DNA from: Holophagaceae bacterium
GTDB lineage: Bacteria; Acidobacteriota; Holophagae; Holophagales; Holophagaceae
Length of the DNA stretch: 54,216 bases
Direction of reading: 5' to 3'
Assembly (NCBI GenBank): GCA_017859995.1
Contig: JAFJUR010000008.1
Coordinates: forward strand, 1-54,216
In this document: piece by piece, positions 41,559 to 49,596 of the stretch
Layout: every line of letters starts with the position of its first letter
Numbering within the stretch: position 1 is the first letter of the stretch
The notes under the pieces: model-generated
What the model was told of the DNA's origin: nothing
The model's input: only the letters and a program-made list of their open reading frames with translations
Databases searched by the model: none
Position numbers and translations under genes: made by a program

Positions 41559-42023
41559 CTAGAACCGGAAGGTCAGGGCCAGGCCGAGGTTGCTGCGCCG
41601 GCGTACCTTCAGGCCGTCGGTGAAGGGCCGCTCCAGGTGCTCGCCCTCGAGGCTGACGGCCCAGGACGGGTGGAAGGCCCAGCCCACGCGCAGCCGGGGG
41701 CCGATGAAGCCGCCCTCTCCGGGCGGCACCTCCACGATGGCGGCGAGGCCCATGAAGACCTCCTCGGCCACCATGTTCGCGTCGACGATGAAGCGCAGGG
41801 CGTTGTCCCCGTCGTCCCAGTGCCGCACGCCAGCGCCCACGCCCACATGGAGGTGGGCCGGATCGCGCTCGGATTTCACGATGAAGTCGGCGATGGGCGT
41901 GGTGAACTCCGCGGCGGTGGCCCGCGGTTGCCGGATCACCGAGACCAGGGTGGATTGGGCGGCCACGGGCAGCGTGGCCAGGGCGAAGCCGGACAGGAGG
42001 AGGGCGGGGGCGAGGCGGCGCAT
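41559..42023 (-). CDS. Small exported beta-barrel-like protein
   Basis: A signal peptide (residues ~1-22, RRLAPALLLSGFALATLPVAAQ) is followed by a ~130-residue domain of alternating beta strands: HLHVGVGAGVRHW, LRFIVDANMVAEEVFMGLAAIVEV, FIGPRLRVGWAFHPSWAVSLEGEHL. It ends in LGLALTFRF, a terminal Phe typical of outer-membrane barrels. An eight-strand OmpA/OmpW-like barrel fits the size. No specific family is recognised. I start at the ATG of the signal peptide; GGAGG lies 11 bases upstream, a little far. Confidence 0.7.
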   Translation of the reverse strand: MRRLAPALLLSGFALATLPVAAQSTLVSVIRQPRATAAEFTTPIADFIVKSERDPAHLHVGVGAGVRHWDDGDNALRFIVDANMVAEEVFMGLAAIVEVPPGEGGFIGPRLRVGWAFHPSWAVSLEGEHLERPFTDGLKVRRRSNLGLALTFRF

Positions 42024-42054
42024 GGGAAGGCTACCCTCCAGGGCCGGGGCGGGT

Positions 42055-42624
42055 TTAGCGGCCCTTCCGTCCCGCCTTCCAGTCGGAGGCCAGCAGCCCG
42101 TAGACCACGTGATCCACGTAGCGCTCACCGAGCCGCTCGGCCTGCCGGAGGATGCCCTCCCGCCGGAAGCCGAGGCGCTCGGGGATGGCGCGGCTGCGCA
42201 GGTTGCGGACGCCGGCGCGGATCTCGATGCGGTTGAGTTCCAGGGTGCGGAAGCCGTGGCGCAGCAGCGCGGCCACGGCGGCGGTCATGAGACCGCGGCC
42301 CTGGGCCGCCTCGGCCAGCCAGTACCCGATGGCGCCGCAACGGTTGGCGCGATCCACCCAGTTGAAGCCCGCCACGCCTACCAGCTCGCCCCTCCACCAG
42401 AGGCCGAAGGACTGGCCGAGGCCCGCCTGGGCGCGGCGGCGGGAGAGCAGGATGTAGGCCCGGGAATCGAGAACCCTCCGGTTGGCTTCGGGCCAGGGCA
42501 GCCAGCGGCTCAAGCGTTCGCGATTGGCCTCCACCAGGGCGAAGAGGGGGCGGGCGTCGCGCAGCGTGAGCTGTCGCAGTTCCAAGCCGCGTCCGGCCTT
42601 CAACGCCTCGACGAGCATGGCCAC
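42055..42624 (-). CDS. GNAT acetyltransferase, RimJ/RimL-like
   Basis: The 189-residue protein has the GNAT fold of the ribosomal-protein serine acetyltransferase group: LELRQLTLRDARPLFALVEANRERL, then LVGVAGFNWVDRANRCGAIGYWLAEAAQGRG (acetyl-CoA loop), ALLRHGFRTLELNRIEIRAGVRNLRSRAIPERLGF. It acetylates an N-terminus or small molecule; the substrate is unknown. The start is GTG (or ATG two codons later). It begins one base after the broken kdsA, so the two share a transcript. Confidence 0.88.
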   Translation of the reverse strand: MAMLVEALKAGRGLELRQLTLRDARPLFALVEANRERLSRWLPWPEANRRVLDSRAYILLSRRRAQAGLGQSFGLWWRGELVGVAGFNWVDRANRCGAIGYWLAEAAQGRGLMTAAVAALLRHGFRTLELNRIEIRAGVRNLRSRAIPERLGFRREGILRQAERLGERYVDHVVYGLLASDWKAGRKGR

Positions 42625-42625
42625 C

Positions 42626-43446
42626 TCACTTGCCGGCAGGATCCTGCAGGGCCGCGGCGCGGCCCGCGCGCCAGAGCACGAGGAGCTGGTCGAGGAGGTC
42701 GCCGAACTGCTCGAGGCGCATGGCGTTCGGCCCGTCGCTGTGGGCCTTCTCGGGGCAGTCGTGCACCTCGAAGAAGAAGCCGTCCACGCAGGTGGCCGCG
42801 GCCCGGGCCAGGGTGGGGATCATCTCCCGGGCCCCGCCGGTGGCGTTGCCGAGCGCGCCGGGCTTCTGCACGCTGTGGGTGGCGTCGAAGACCACCGGGC
42901 AGCCGGTCTTGCGCAGGTGGGGGAAGCTCTGGAAATCCACCACCAGATTGCCGTAGCCGAAGGTGGAGCCGCGCTCGGTGACCCACACGGGGCCGTGGCC
43001 CTTCACGGACTTCAGCTTCTCCACGCCGTGCTTCAGGTCCCAGGGCGGCCCTTCTTCAGGTTCACGGTGCGGCCTGTGCCCGCGGCGGCGACGAGCAGGT
43101 CCGTCTGCCGGCAGAGGAAGGCCGGAATCTGGAGCACGTCCACGGCCTGGGCCGCCGGGGCGCACTGGTCGCTCTCGTGGACATCGGTCAGCACCGGCAC
43201 GCCGTAGCGGCTGCGCACCTCCGCCAGGATGTCGAGGCCGCCTTCCATGCCGGGGCCGCGGTGGCTGCCGCCGCTGGTGCGGTTGGCCTTGTCGAAGCTG
43301 GACTTGTAGATGAAGGGGATGCCCCGGGCCTCGGCCAGGTCCCGCAGGCTGGAGGCCATGAGGTGGGCGTGCTCCCGGCTCTCGATGACGCAGGGCCCGG
43401 CGATGAGGAAGAAGCTCTGGTCGGTGAAGGGTCGGGCGAAATCCAT
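42626..43446 (-). pseudogene. kdsA: kdsA (3-deoxy-8-phosphooctulonate synthase) broken by a frame-shifting deletion
   Basis: KdsA condenses PEP with arabinose 5-phosphate to make Kdo-8-P for lipid A-core. The N-terminal part (43446 to 43033) reads [32 protein letters not shown] and [14 protein letters not shown], then ends [13 protein letters not shown]-stop. The C-terminal part is in another frame (to 42626): [65 protein letters not shown]. Normal KdsA reads KKGQFLAPWD or similar. Here KKG is joined to PWD by two bases instead of about twelve (43046-43047), so ~10 bases are missing. The start is ATG with GAGG. It is either a genuine inactive gene or a sequence/assembly error. Confidence 0.85.
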
Positions 43447-43563
43447 GGGCACCTCGAGACCCAGTTTAACGCCTCGCCATGACATTGACGGGTTGTCACC
43501 CGACTTGTTCAATCAACTGTCATAATGTCCAACAGGCCTCATTCCTTTTGTCCGGAGCCCCCC

Positions 43564-44079
43564 ATGGCGAAGCTGCTGATGGAAGACGATCTGAACCGGC
43601 GCCTGGTGGCGCTGCTCCAGAAGGACGGCCGCATGAGCCACGCGGAGCTGGCCGAGCGGCTGGGCGTGAGCCGGCCCACGATCATCGACCGGGTGAAGCG
43701 CCTGGAGGCCGACGGCGTGCTGGGCGGCTACGCGGCGCGGGTCACGCCGGCGGCGGTGAACAAGCCCACGGTGGCTTTCGTGGCGGTGCGCTACAAGGAC
43801 AACAACGAGGCCATCGAGCAGCGGTTCATCAAGGCGCTGGAGGAGGAGCCCGACATCCTCGAGGCCCACACCATCGCCGGGGAGGACGCGCTGCTGCTGA
43901 AGGTGGTGGCCGACACGCCCGCGGGCATCGCCGAGCGGCTGCGCCGCATCCGGGTGCTGGGCCTCATGGTCACCACCCGCACCACCATGGTGCTGGAGAC
44001 CCACTGGGAGAAGGCGGGTCCGAGCCCCTTCCCCCTGGAGAACCACCGCGCGCCGACTGGCGGCAAAAAGAAGGCCTGA
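43564..44079 (+). CDS. Lrp/AsnC-family transcriptional regulator
   Basis: A helix-turn-helix (residues ~8-60: NRRLVALLQKDGRMSHAELAERLGVSRPTIIDRVKRLEADGVLGGY) is followed by the RAM/AsnC effector domain (~70-150). That domain contains VAFVAVRYKDN, ILEAHTIAGEDALLLKVVADTP and TRTTMVLETHWEK. Lrp-type proteins are octameric sensors of amino acids. It is the first gene of a run whose second gene is a PLP-dependent decarboxylase starting within its stop codon (TGATG), so it may regulate amino acid breakdown; that is inferred. GGAG before the second in-frame ATG decides the start. Confidence 0.92.
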   Translation: MAKLLMEDDLNRRLVALLQKDGRMSHAELAERLGVSRPTIIDRVKRLEADGVLGGYAARVTPAAVNKPTVAFVAVRYKDNNEAIEQRFIKALEEEPDILEAHTIAGEDALLLKVVADTPAGIAERLRRIRVLGLMVTTRTTMVLETHWEKAGPSPFPLENHRAPTGGKKKA

Positions 44080-45449
44080 TGGATCCGCGTCAGGAACTGC
44101 CCGCGCTGGAGGGGCTGCTGTCGGAGGCGACCCGCCTGGGCGCGGCCTTCCGGGCAAGCCTTTCCGACAGGCCCGTGATGGCGCGGGCCCCCTTCAAGCC
44201 TGAAGGCGGGCTGCCGGACCAGGGCCTGGGCACCGCCGCGGTGCTGGGGCTGCTGGAAGCGCGGATCCTGCCTGCCCTGTCCGGTTCCGCGGGGCCGCGG
44301 TATCTCGGCTTCGTCACGGGTGGGTCCACCCCGGCCGCCACCGTCGGGGACCTGCTGGTGGCCATGACCGACCAGAACCTCAGCGACCGTTCCCAGGCGA
44401 CGGCCACGGCCATCGAGCACCACGCCCTGGCGCTGCTGCGGGACCTCTTCGGACTGCCGGGGGCCTTCGAAGGCGCCTTCGTCACCGGCGGCACCCAGGC
44501 GAACCTGGTGGGCCTCGCCGTGGGCCGCCAGTGGGCTGCGCAGCGCCTGGGCTTCGACGCCGCGGAGGACGGCCTGGCGGGGCAGCCCCCGATCCGCCTC
44601 CTCGCCGCCGCGCCCCACGCGAGCCTGCTGAAGGCCGCGGCCGTGCTCGGCCTGGGTCGCCGAGCCTGGCTTCCCGTCGCCTGCGAACCGGGCACGGAGC
44701 GGATGGACCTCACCAGCCTCGCGTCAGCCCTGGCGGGCCTGAAGGGCGCGCCGGCGGTGGTGGCCGCGAGCGCCGGCACGGTGACCACCACCGCGTTCGA
44801 TGACCTGGCCCGCACGGCGGACCTCTGCGAGCGCCACGGCGCGTTCCTGCACGTGGACGGTGCCTTCGGTCTCTTCGCCGCGACGGTTCCAGCCCTGGCG
44901 GGGCGCCTGGAGGGGCTGCAGCGGGCCGACAGCGTGGCCACCGACGCGCACAAGTGGCTGAACGTGCCCTATGACGCCGGGCTGCTGTTCACGCGGCATC
45001 TCGCCCTGCAGGAGCAGGTGTTCAAGGCCAGCGCGGCCTACCTGTCCGCCGGCGGCGACTTGTTCCACCGCACGCCCGAGAACAGCCGGCGGTGGCGCGC
45101 GCTGCCGGTCTGGGCGACGCTCCAGGCCTACGGCCGCTCGGGCGTGGCGGAGGTGGTCTCCCGCTGCTGCGATCTGGCCTCCGCCCTCGGCGACTGGATC
45201 GAGGCGTCCGATGCCTACGACCTGCTCGCGCCGGTGGACCTGAACATCGTCTGCTTCGCGCCGAAGCATGCGGATCCCGCTGTGGTTCTTGATCGACTGG
45301 CGGCGGACGGCCGCTGCTTCCTCACGCCCGGGGCCTGGCAGGGCCGCAAGGGCCTGCGGGCGGCCTTCTCCAACTTCATGACCACCGGTGAGGACCTGGC
45401 TCTTGTCCAGGCCGCCCTCGCAGATGCCGCGCAGATGGAGCGCCCATGA
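44079..45449 (+). CDS. Pyridoxal-phosphate-dependent decarboxylase (group II, aromatic/glutamate type)
   Basis: The 456-residue protein has the group II decarboxylase pattern: PRYLGFVTGGSTPAAT, GAFVTGGTQANLVGLAVGR, PHASLLKAAAVLG, HVDGAFG (PLP-pyridine Asp) and the PLP lysine K292 in DAHKWLNVPYDAG. C-terminally FLTPGAWQGRKGLRAAFSNFMTT matches the family's active-site loop region. The substrate amino acid cannot be fixed from sequence. The ATG overlaps the regulator's stop (TGATG), and its own stop overlaps the next gene (ATGA). Confidence 0.88.
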   Translation: MDPRQELPALEGLLSEATRLGAAFRASLSDRPVMARAPFKPEGGLPDQGLGTAAVLGLLEARILPALSGSAGPRYLGFVTGGSTPAATVGDLLVAMTDQNLSDRSQATATAIEHHALALLRDLFGLPGAFEGAFVTGGTQANLVGLAVGRQWAAQRLGFDAAEDGLAGQPPIRLLAAAPHASLLKAAAVLGLGRRAWLPVACEPGTERMDLTSLASALAGLKGAPAVVAASAGTVTTTAFDDLARTADLCERHGAFLHVDGAFGLFAATVPALAGRLEGLQRADSVATDAHKWLNVPYDAGLLFTRHLALQEQVFKASAAYLSAGGDLFHRTPENSRRWRALPVWATLQAYGRSGVAEVVSRCCDLASALGDWIEASDAYDLLAPVDLNIVCFAPKHADPAVVLDRLAADGRCFLTPGAWQGRKGLRAAFSNFMTTGEDLALVQAALADAAQMERP

Positions 45450-45772
45450 TTGCCGACACCCCCAAGCCGCCATACGTGGCGGTCATCTTCAGCAGCCTGC
45501 GCACTGAGGGCGACCGGGGCTACGGCGCCATGGCCGACCGCATGGAGGAGCTGGCGAAGGCACAGCCGGGCTTCCTGGGCGTGGAGAGCGCGCGGGACGC
45601 GGAAGGCTTCGGCATCACCGTGTCCTACTGGCGGGACGAGGCCTCGGTCGCGGCCTGGAAGGCGCACGCGGAGCATGCCGTGGCCCAGCGCCTCGGGCGC
45701 GAGGCCTGGTACGGGGCCTTCCGCGTCCGGGTCTGCCGGGTCGAGCGCGACTCCGGCATGGGGACGGCCTGA
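45446..45772 (+). CDS. Antibiotic-biosynthesis-monooxygenase (ABM)-like small protein
   Basis: This is a 108-residue ferredoxin-like fold protein. The key segments are YVAVIFSSLRTEGDRGYGAMADRMEELAKAQPGFLGVESARDAEGFGITVSYWRDEASVAAWKAH. That is the ABM pattern, where the Q-P-G-F-L-G turn and WRDEASVAAWK are typical. Members include small monooxygenases and many proteins of unknown role. It is co-transcribed between the decarboxylase and a transporter with overlapping stop/start codons on both sides. Confidence 0.85.
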   Translation: MIADTPKPPYVAVIFSSLRTEGDRGYGAMADRMEELAKAQPGFLGVESARDAEGFGITVSYWRDEASVAAWKAHAEHAVAQRLGREAWYGAFRVRVCRVERDSGMGTA

Positions 45773-46638
45773 TGCTCGGCTGGCTCGCCTACCTCACCGT
45801 GGCCGTGGTGTGGGGCTCCACCTACTTCGCCATCGCCCTGGGCCTGGAGTCCTTCACGCCCTACGGCATGGTGGCCGCGCGGTTCTCGGTGGCCTCGGTG
45901 CTGGCCCTGGTCCTGGGCCGGCTGCGGAAGGAAGCCTGGCCACCACGGCGGGAGGTGGGCCACCTGATGATCGTGGGCGCGCTGCTGCTGGGCGGCTCCA
46001 ATGCCCTGGTCTCCTGGGCGGAACTGCACGTCTCCACCGGCCTCGTCGCAGTGCTCGCGGCCCTCGTGCCCCTGTGGCTCGCCGTGTTCTCCATCGTGAA
46101 GGAGCCACTGGGCCCCAAGGGCTGGGCGGGCCTGGCGCTCGGCATCGCCGGCGTGGCCGTGCTGGTGTGGCCCAGCGGCGGGGTGCGCATCCACGCGGGC
46201 GGCCTGATGGCCATGGTGGCGGCGCCGCTCATCTGGTCCTGGGGCACCCTCCACGGCAAGCACTTCGTCCATGGCGGCGGCCTGCTCACCAACGTGGGCA
46301 TCCAGATGCTCACGGCCGCCGTGATCGGCCTGGCCGTGGCGCCGCTCACGGGCGGCTTCCTCCGGGGGCCCGTCACCCCCAAGGCCCTCCTCGCCATCGG
46401 GTACCTGGCGCTCTTCGGCTCGGTGCTGGCCTTCTCCGCCTACATCTACCTGGCCAAGGCCTGGCCTCCGGCCAAGATGGGCACCTACGCCTACCTCAAC
46501 CCGCTGGTGGCGGTGCTGCTGGGCAGCCTCATCCTGCATGAGGCCTTCGGCTTCCGCGAGGTTCTCGGCATGGTGGTCATCCTGGCGGCGGTGGCCCTGG
46601 TGCAGCTGCGGCCGAAAGAGGCGGATTCAACGCACTGA
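45772..46638 (+). CDS. EamA/DMT-family exporter (YedA-like)
   Basis: This 288-residue, ten-helix transporter begins LAYLTVAVVWGSTYFAIALGLESFTPYGMVAARF, the hallmark of the YedA/RhaT-like DMT branch. The first repeat ends WLAVFSIVKEPLGPKGWAGLALGIAGVAVLVW. The second ends AYIYLAKAWPPAKMGTYAYLNPLVAVLLGSLILHEAFGFREVLGM. It probably exports an amino acid or related metabolite. Being last of the Lrp-decarboxylase-ABM operon (overlap TGATG), it may export the substrate or the amine product. Confidence 0.9.
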   Translation: MLGWLAYLTVAVVWGSTYFAIALGLESFTPYGMVAARFSVASVLALVLGRLRKEAWPPRREVGHLMIVGALLLGGSNALVSWAELHVSTGLVAVLAALVPLWLAVFSIVKEPLGPKGWAGLALGIAGVAVLVWPSGGVRIHAGGLMAMVAAPLIWSWGTLHGKHFVHGGGLLTNVGIQMLTAAVIGLAVAPLTGGFLRGPVTPKALLAIGYLALFGSVLAFSAYIYLAKAWPPAKMGTYAYLNPLVAVLLGSLILHEAFGFREVLGMVVILAAVALVQLRPKEADSTH

Positions 46639-46679
46639 GGTTTATTCGCCGACGATGACCCAACTGCCATGGTTTATTC
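46639..46679 (+). repeat. Direct repeat GGTTTATTC before the MuiA-family gene
   Basis: GGTTTATTC occurs at 46639-46647 and 46671-46679, 32 bases apart, in the 64-base gap at the left edge of the lower-GC gene. It may be a regulator site or a trace of insertion. The start codon lacks a strong ribosome binding site. Confidence 0.4.
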
Positions 46680-46702
46680 TCTGAGCCACTGGGGATTCAA
46701 TC

Positions 46703-48385
46703 ATGGAACGGTTTCCTTTTTTGCTTCTGCCGACCCTGTCTGTGCTGCTCTGCGCCCAAGAGCCGGTGATTTTGCAGGCTCCCATCATCAGGGTGCGATT
46801 GCACCCTGATGAAGCCTGGGTCACCCGATCAGGACGCACTCGGGTGGATGGGGCTGGCATCCATCGCCTAGATATCGGCAATCTTCCCTCCGGACTTCGC
46901 CTAGAGGATTTGCAGGTGAGTGCCAAGGGACCGGCAGGAACGCGCATGGGCGATGTGGCTGTGCGAGCGGATGTGAGGACCGTCACCGAAACGGCGGAAT
47001 GGAGGAAGTTGGAGGGCGAGCGGGAGAGGCTCCGCGATCGACGAGACGATCTAGAGTCCCAGCGCGACTCACTTGCTGCTGAGCAGAAGTTTCTTAGGGA
47101 GCTTCAGGCCACTCACGCCAAGGAATTAAGCACGCGCCTTGCATACACATTGCCCACTTCTCAGGGCCTCACGGAGTTTGGGAAAAGCCTGCAGCAACGG
47201 CTCGCGGTGCTCATGAAGGAGGAGCGTCGTGCAACCCGTGACCTCAACGACCTGACGAAGGAGGAGCGGCGCCTCGATGCGGAACTACTCAAGCGCCAGG
47301 GAGAGCAACGAACAGCGCCTAGCATTGTTCGGGTGGAGCTCACCACCGCAGGAGCGGGGGTGGTTGAAGTCGAGCTGCTCTACCGTCAGACCCAGGCACG
47401 CTGGCGACCAAATTATGAAGCTCGACTCAGCGAGGATCGTAAAACACTCGGGCTGGGACTCTACGCGGCCATTACTCAGAAAACCGGAGAGCCCTGGAAT
47501 GGCGTGAGGTTGGAGATCAGCAACGCTAGACCCAGCCGTGGACTGGATTTTGGAATGTTCGATGGACCACAGATCGTGAGTCTGGACTACTCGAGTCCAG
47601 GGAGTACGCCCATAAAATTTGCACACTCGGAGAGGGCTCTGGCTGCGCAATCCAATACGTACTCGGCAGCACCACCACCACCACCGCCGTCGCCACGCCA
47701 GGCCACCGCCGTGGTTGAGGTTGTTGCTTCCAGCTCAGAGGCGGAAATGGTCGAAGAGGCCACGGGATTGGCTAGTACTTGGGTGCTGGAGGGATCCAAG
47801 GACATTCCAAGTGATGGCGAGCCACATCGCTTTCGAGTGACGGGTCAAGACCTGCAACCAACCATGACCCTCCTTGCCGTGCCTCGATTGGAAACAAATG
47901 TTCAACAAGTGGCCCGCTTCGAGGGGCCCGGAAACCTGCCTCTCTTTCCTTCTGCAACGGTGACGCACTATGTAGGTGCTCAGCGCCTAGGGGAAAGCCA
48001 GTTGGCATTGCCGGCCCCCAAACAGCCATTTCAGCTGGGATTCGGACCCTACAAGCCTCTGCGAGTGTCCTTGCGGTCACTAGATCGTAAAGAAGAGCAG
48101 GTGGGCACCTTCACCAAGGAGCGCCAATGGACCCTTCGGGAACAAGTAATAGTGTCCAATGATGGAGGCGAACCTGTTGAGGTCGAGGTCCAGGATCGTC
48201 TGCTGAAATCCAATCTCGAAACGGTAAAGGTGACCATGCTTCCGGAAACCACGGTCGGATCGGAGGAACGAATCCCTGGCGTGCGCACCTGGAAACTAAT
48301 GGTCCCCGCCCGGGGGTCGTCCACCTTGACCATGGCATGCCAGGTGCGTGCCCCGCTGGATGGTCGGCTGGACGGTTTGGATTAG
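46703..48385 (+). CDS. MuiA-family protein (DUF4140-DUF4139), lower GC
   Basis: A signal peptide (residues 1-18, ending LLCAQ) precedes a DUF4140-like domain (about 25-100: IIRVRLHPDEAWVTRSGRTRVDGAGIHRLDIGNLP). A long charged coiled coil follows (about 90-195), then DUF4139 (about 205-560) with VEVELLYRQTQARWRPNYEARL, ITQKTGEPWNGVRLEISNARP and a Pro run. Relatives are called mucoidy inhibitor A; their function is poorly known. Sampled lines are about 53-58% GC against ~70% in neighbours, with AT-ending codons common. This points to a recent transfer. The 3' end overlaps DUF3999 tail to tail by 4 bases. Confidence 0.85.
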   Translation: MERFPFLLLPTLSVLLCAQEPVILQAPIIRVRLHPDEAWVTRSGRTRVDGAGIHRLDIGNLPSGLRLEDLQVSAKGPAGTRMGDVAVRADVRTVTETAEWRKLEGERERLRDRRDDLESQRDSLAAEQKFLRELQATHAKELSTRLAYTLPTSQGLTEFGKSLQQRLAVLMKEERRATRDLNDLTKEERRLDAELLKRQGEQRTAPSIVRVELTTAGAGVVEVELLYRQTQARWRPNYEARLSEDRKTLGLGLYAAITQKTGEPWNGVRLEISNARPSRGLDFGMFDGPQIVSLDYSSPGSTPIKFAHSERALAAQSNTYSAAPPPPPPSPRQATAVVEVVASSSEAEMVEEATGLASTWVLEGSKDIPSDGEPHRFRVTGQDLQPTMTLLAVPRLETNVQQVARFEGPGNLPLFPSATVTHYVGAQRLGESQLALPAPKQPFQLGFGPYKPLRVSLRSLDRKEEQVGTFTKERQWTLREQVIVSNDGGEPVEVEVQDRLLKSNLETVKVTMLPETTVGSEERIPGVRTWKLMVPARGSSTLTMACQVRAPLDGRLDGLD

Positions 48386-49596
48386 GAACTGCTTGACCGG
48401 AACAGCCGCCAGGCAGCGTAGCCGAGGCCCAGCAGGGCCGCCGCCGCCACCCAAGGCATCCAGGGCCGCGCGCGCTGGTCGGCGCCTTCGCGGCGGGGCA
48501 GGCCCTGGTCGTCCGGCTGGCTGGGACCGAGCTCAAGGGGCGCGGTGGTCGCCAGGGTTCGGATGGAGGGCAGGGCGCCCAGGCTGCCGGGCGCCGGCTT
48601 CGCGAGGCCGCCGAGATGGAGGGCGTAGGCCTGTCCCGCTTCCGCTGGGAAGATCAGGGTCTGGCGCCGCACGAGGATGCGCACGCGCTGCGGCGTGGCG
48701 CCTTCGGGCAGGCTCACGGTGAGCGTTTTCGCCTGCACGGGGGCGAAGGCCAGGCGGCTGGAGCGGGTGCCGAGTGCCGGCAGGTTCCACACGAGGTCGC
48801 CGCAGAACCATTCCCGGTCGGCGTCCTGGTCCCCGTCCTTCGCGCCGCCGATGCGGATGCCGGGATGCAGCGGCGCCGCGGGCGGAGCCAATTCCAGGTC
48901 CAGGCCCACCACGCGCTCGCTGTCGGCCAGGGTGACGCGCCAGGTGCGGGGGCGGCCGGACTCGGGCGCGAAGCTGCCATCCAGGGCGAGCTCGGTCTCC
49001 AGTGCTTCGGGCCGGGCCTCGGCCCGGGCGGAGAGGCCGCGGATGCGGGGCGCCTCGCCCTGGGCGGCGAGGAGGGTCAGGCGGTAGCGGTGGCCGTCCC
49101 AGGGCAGGTCGAGGGTCTGCCGGTGCCCCGAGGGAGACAGGTCGAACAGGTGCAGCGGCGAGGGCGGGTCGTAGGCGATGAAGCCACCCCCTTCGCGTTG
49201 CCGCTCGGCCTTCACCTGCGCCACCCAGGGCGCGCGGCCTTCCAGGTCGAGGTCGAGGCGCAGGGTCTCGCGCTCGCCCACCCGCCAGCCTTCGGGCAGA
49301 CGCAGGGTGAACTCCACCGTGGGGCGGCCCTCTCCGTCCTTGCCCGTGAGCACGTTCTCCAGCGGTAGGGACCGGGCCTCCCACAGGCCCTCGCGGGCCT
49401 CCAGGAAGGGGATGCTGCGGCCGGCGGCGTCGCCGATCCACGCGCCGTCCAGCTGCCGCTGGGCCGCGGCGTCGAGGGGCACGCGCGCCCAACCGCTGGC
49501 GGGGGCCGGGGCGATGGGACGCCGGTGCAGCGCGGCTCGATCCTCCCGAACGCAGGCCGCCGAGAGCAGCAAGAGGATGACGGCGGCGCGGCTCAT
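48382..49596 (-). CDS. DUF3999-like exported protein
   Basis: A short signal sequence (MSRAAVILLLLSAACVRED, lipoprotein-like Cys) is followed by a ~350-residue beta-rich exported region: WARVPLDAAAQRQLDGAWIGDAAGRSIPF, LRLDLDLEGRAPWVAQVKAE, LDLPWDGHRYRLTLLA, IRIGGAKDGDQDADREWFCGDLVW. One C-terminal membrane helix (about 380-398, WMPWVAAAALLGLGYAAWRLF) ends the protein. DUF3999 genes usually follow a DUF2339 gene, exactly as here (ATGA overlap). Function is unknown. The true start is this ATG; the longer open frame on the same strand is out of context. Confidence 0.83.
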   Translation of the reverse strand: MSRAAVILLLLSAACVREDRAALHRRPIAPAPASGWARVPLDAAAQRQLDGAWIGDAAGRSIPFLEAREGLWEARSLPLENVLTGKDGEGRPTVEFTLRLPEGWRVGERETLRLDLDLEGRAPWVAQVKAERQREGGGFIAYDPPSPLHLFDLSPSGHRQTLDLPWDGHRYRLTLLAAQGEAPRIRGLSARAEARPEALETELALDGSFAPESGRPRTWRVTLADSERVVGLDLELAPPAAPLHPGIRIGGAKDGDQDADREWFCGDLVWNLPALGTRSSRLAFAPVQAKTLTVSLPEGATPQRVRILVRRQTLIFPAEAGQAYALHLGGLAKPAPGSLGALPSIRTLATTAPLELGPSQPDDQGLPRREGADQRARPWMPWVAAAALLGLGYAAWRLFRSSSS

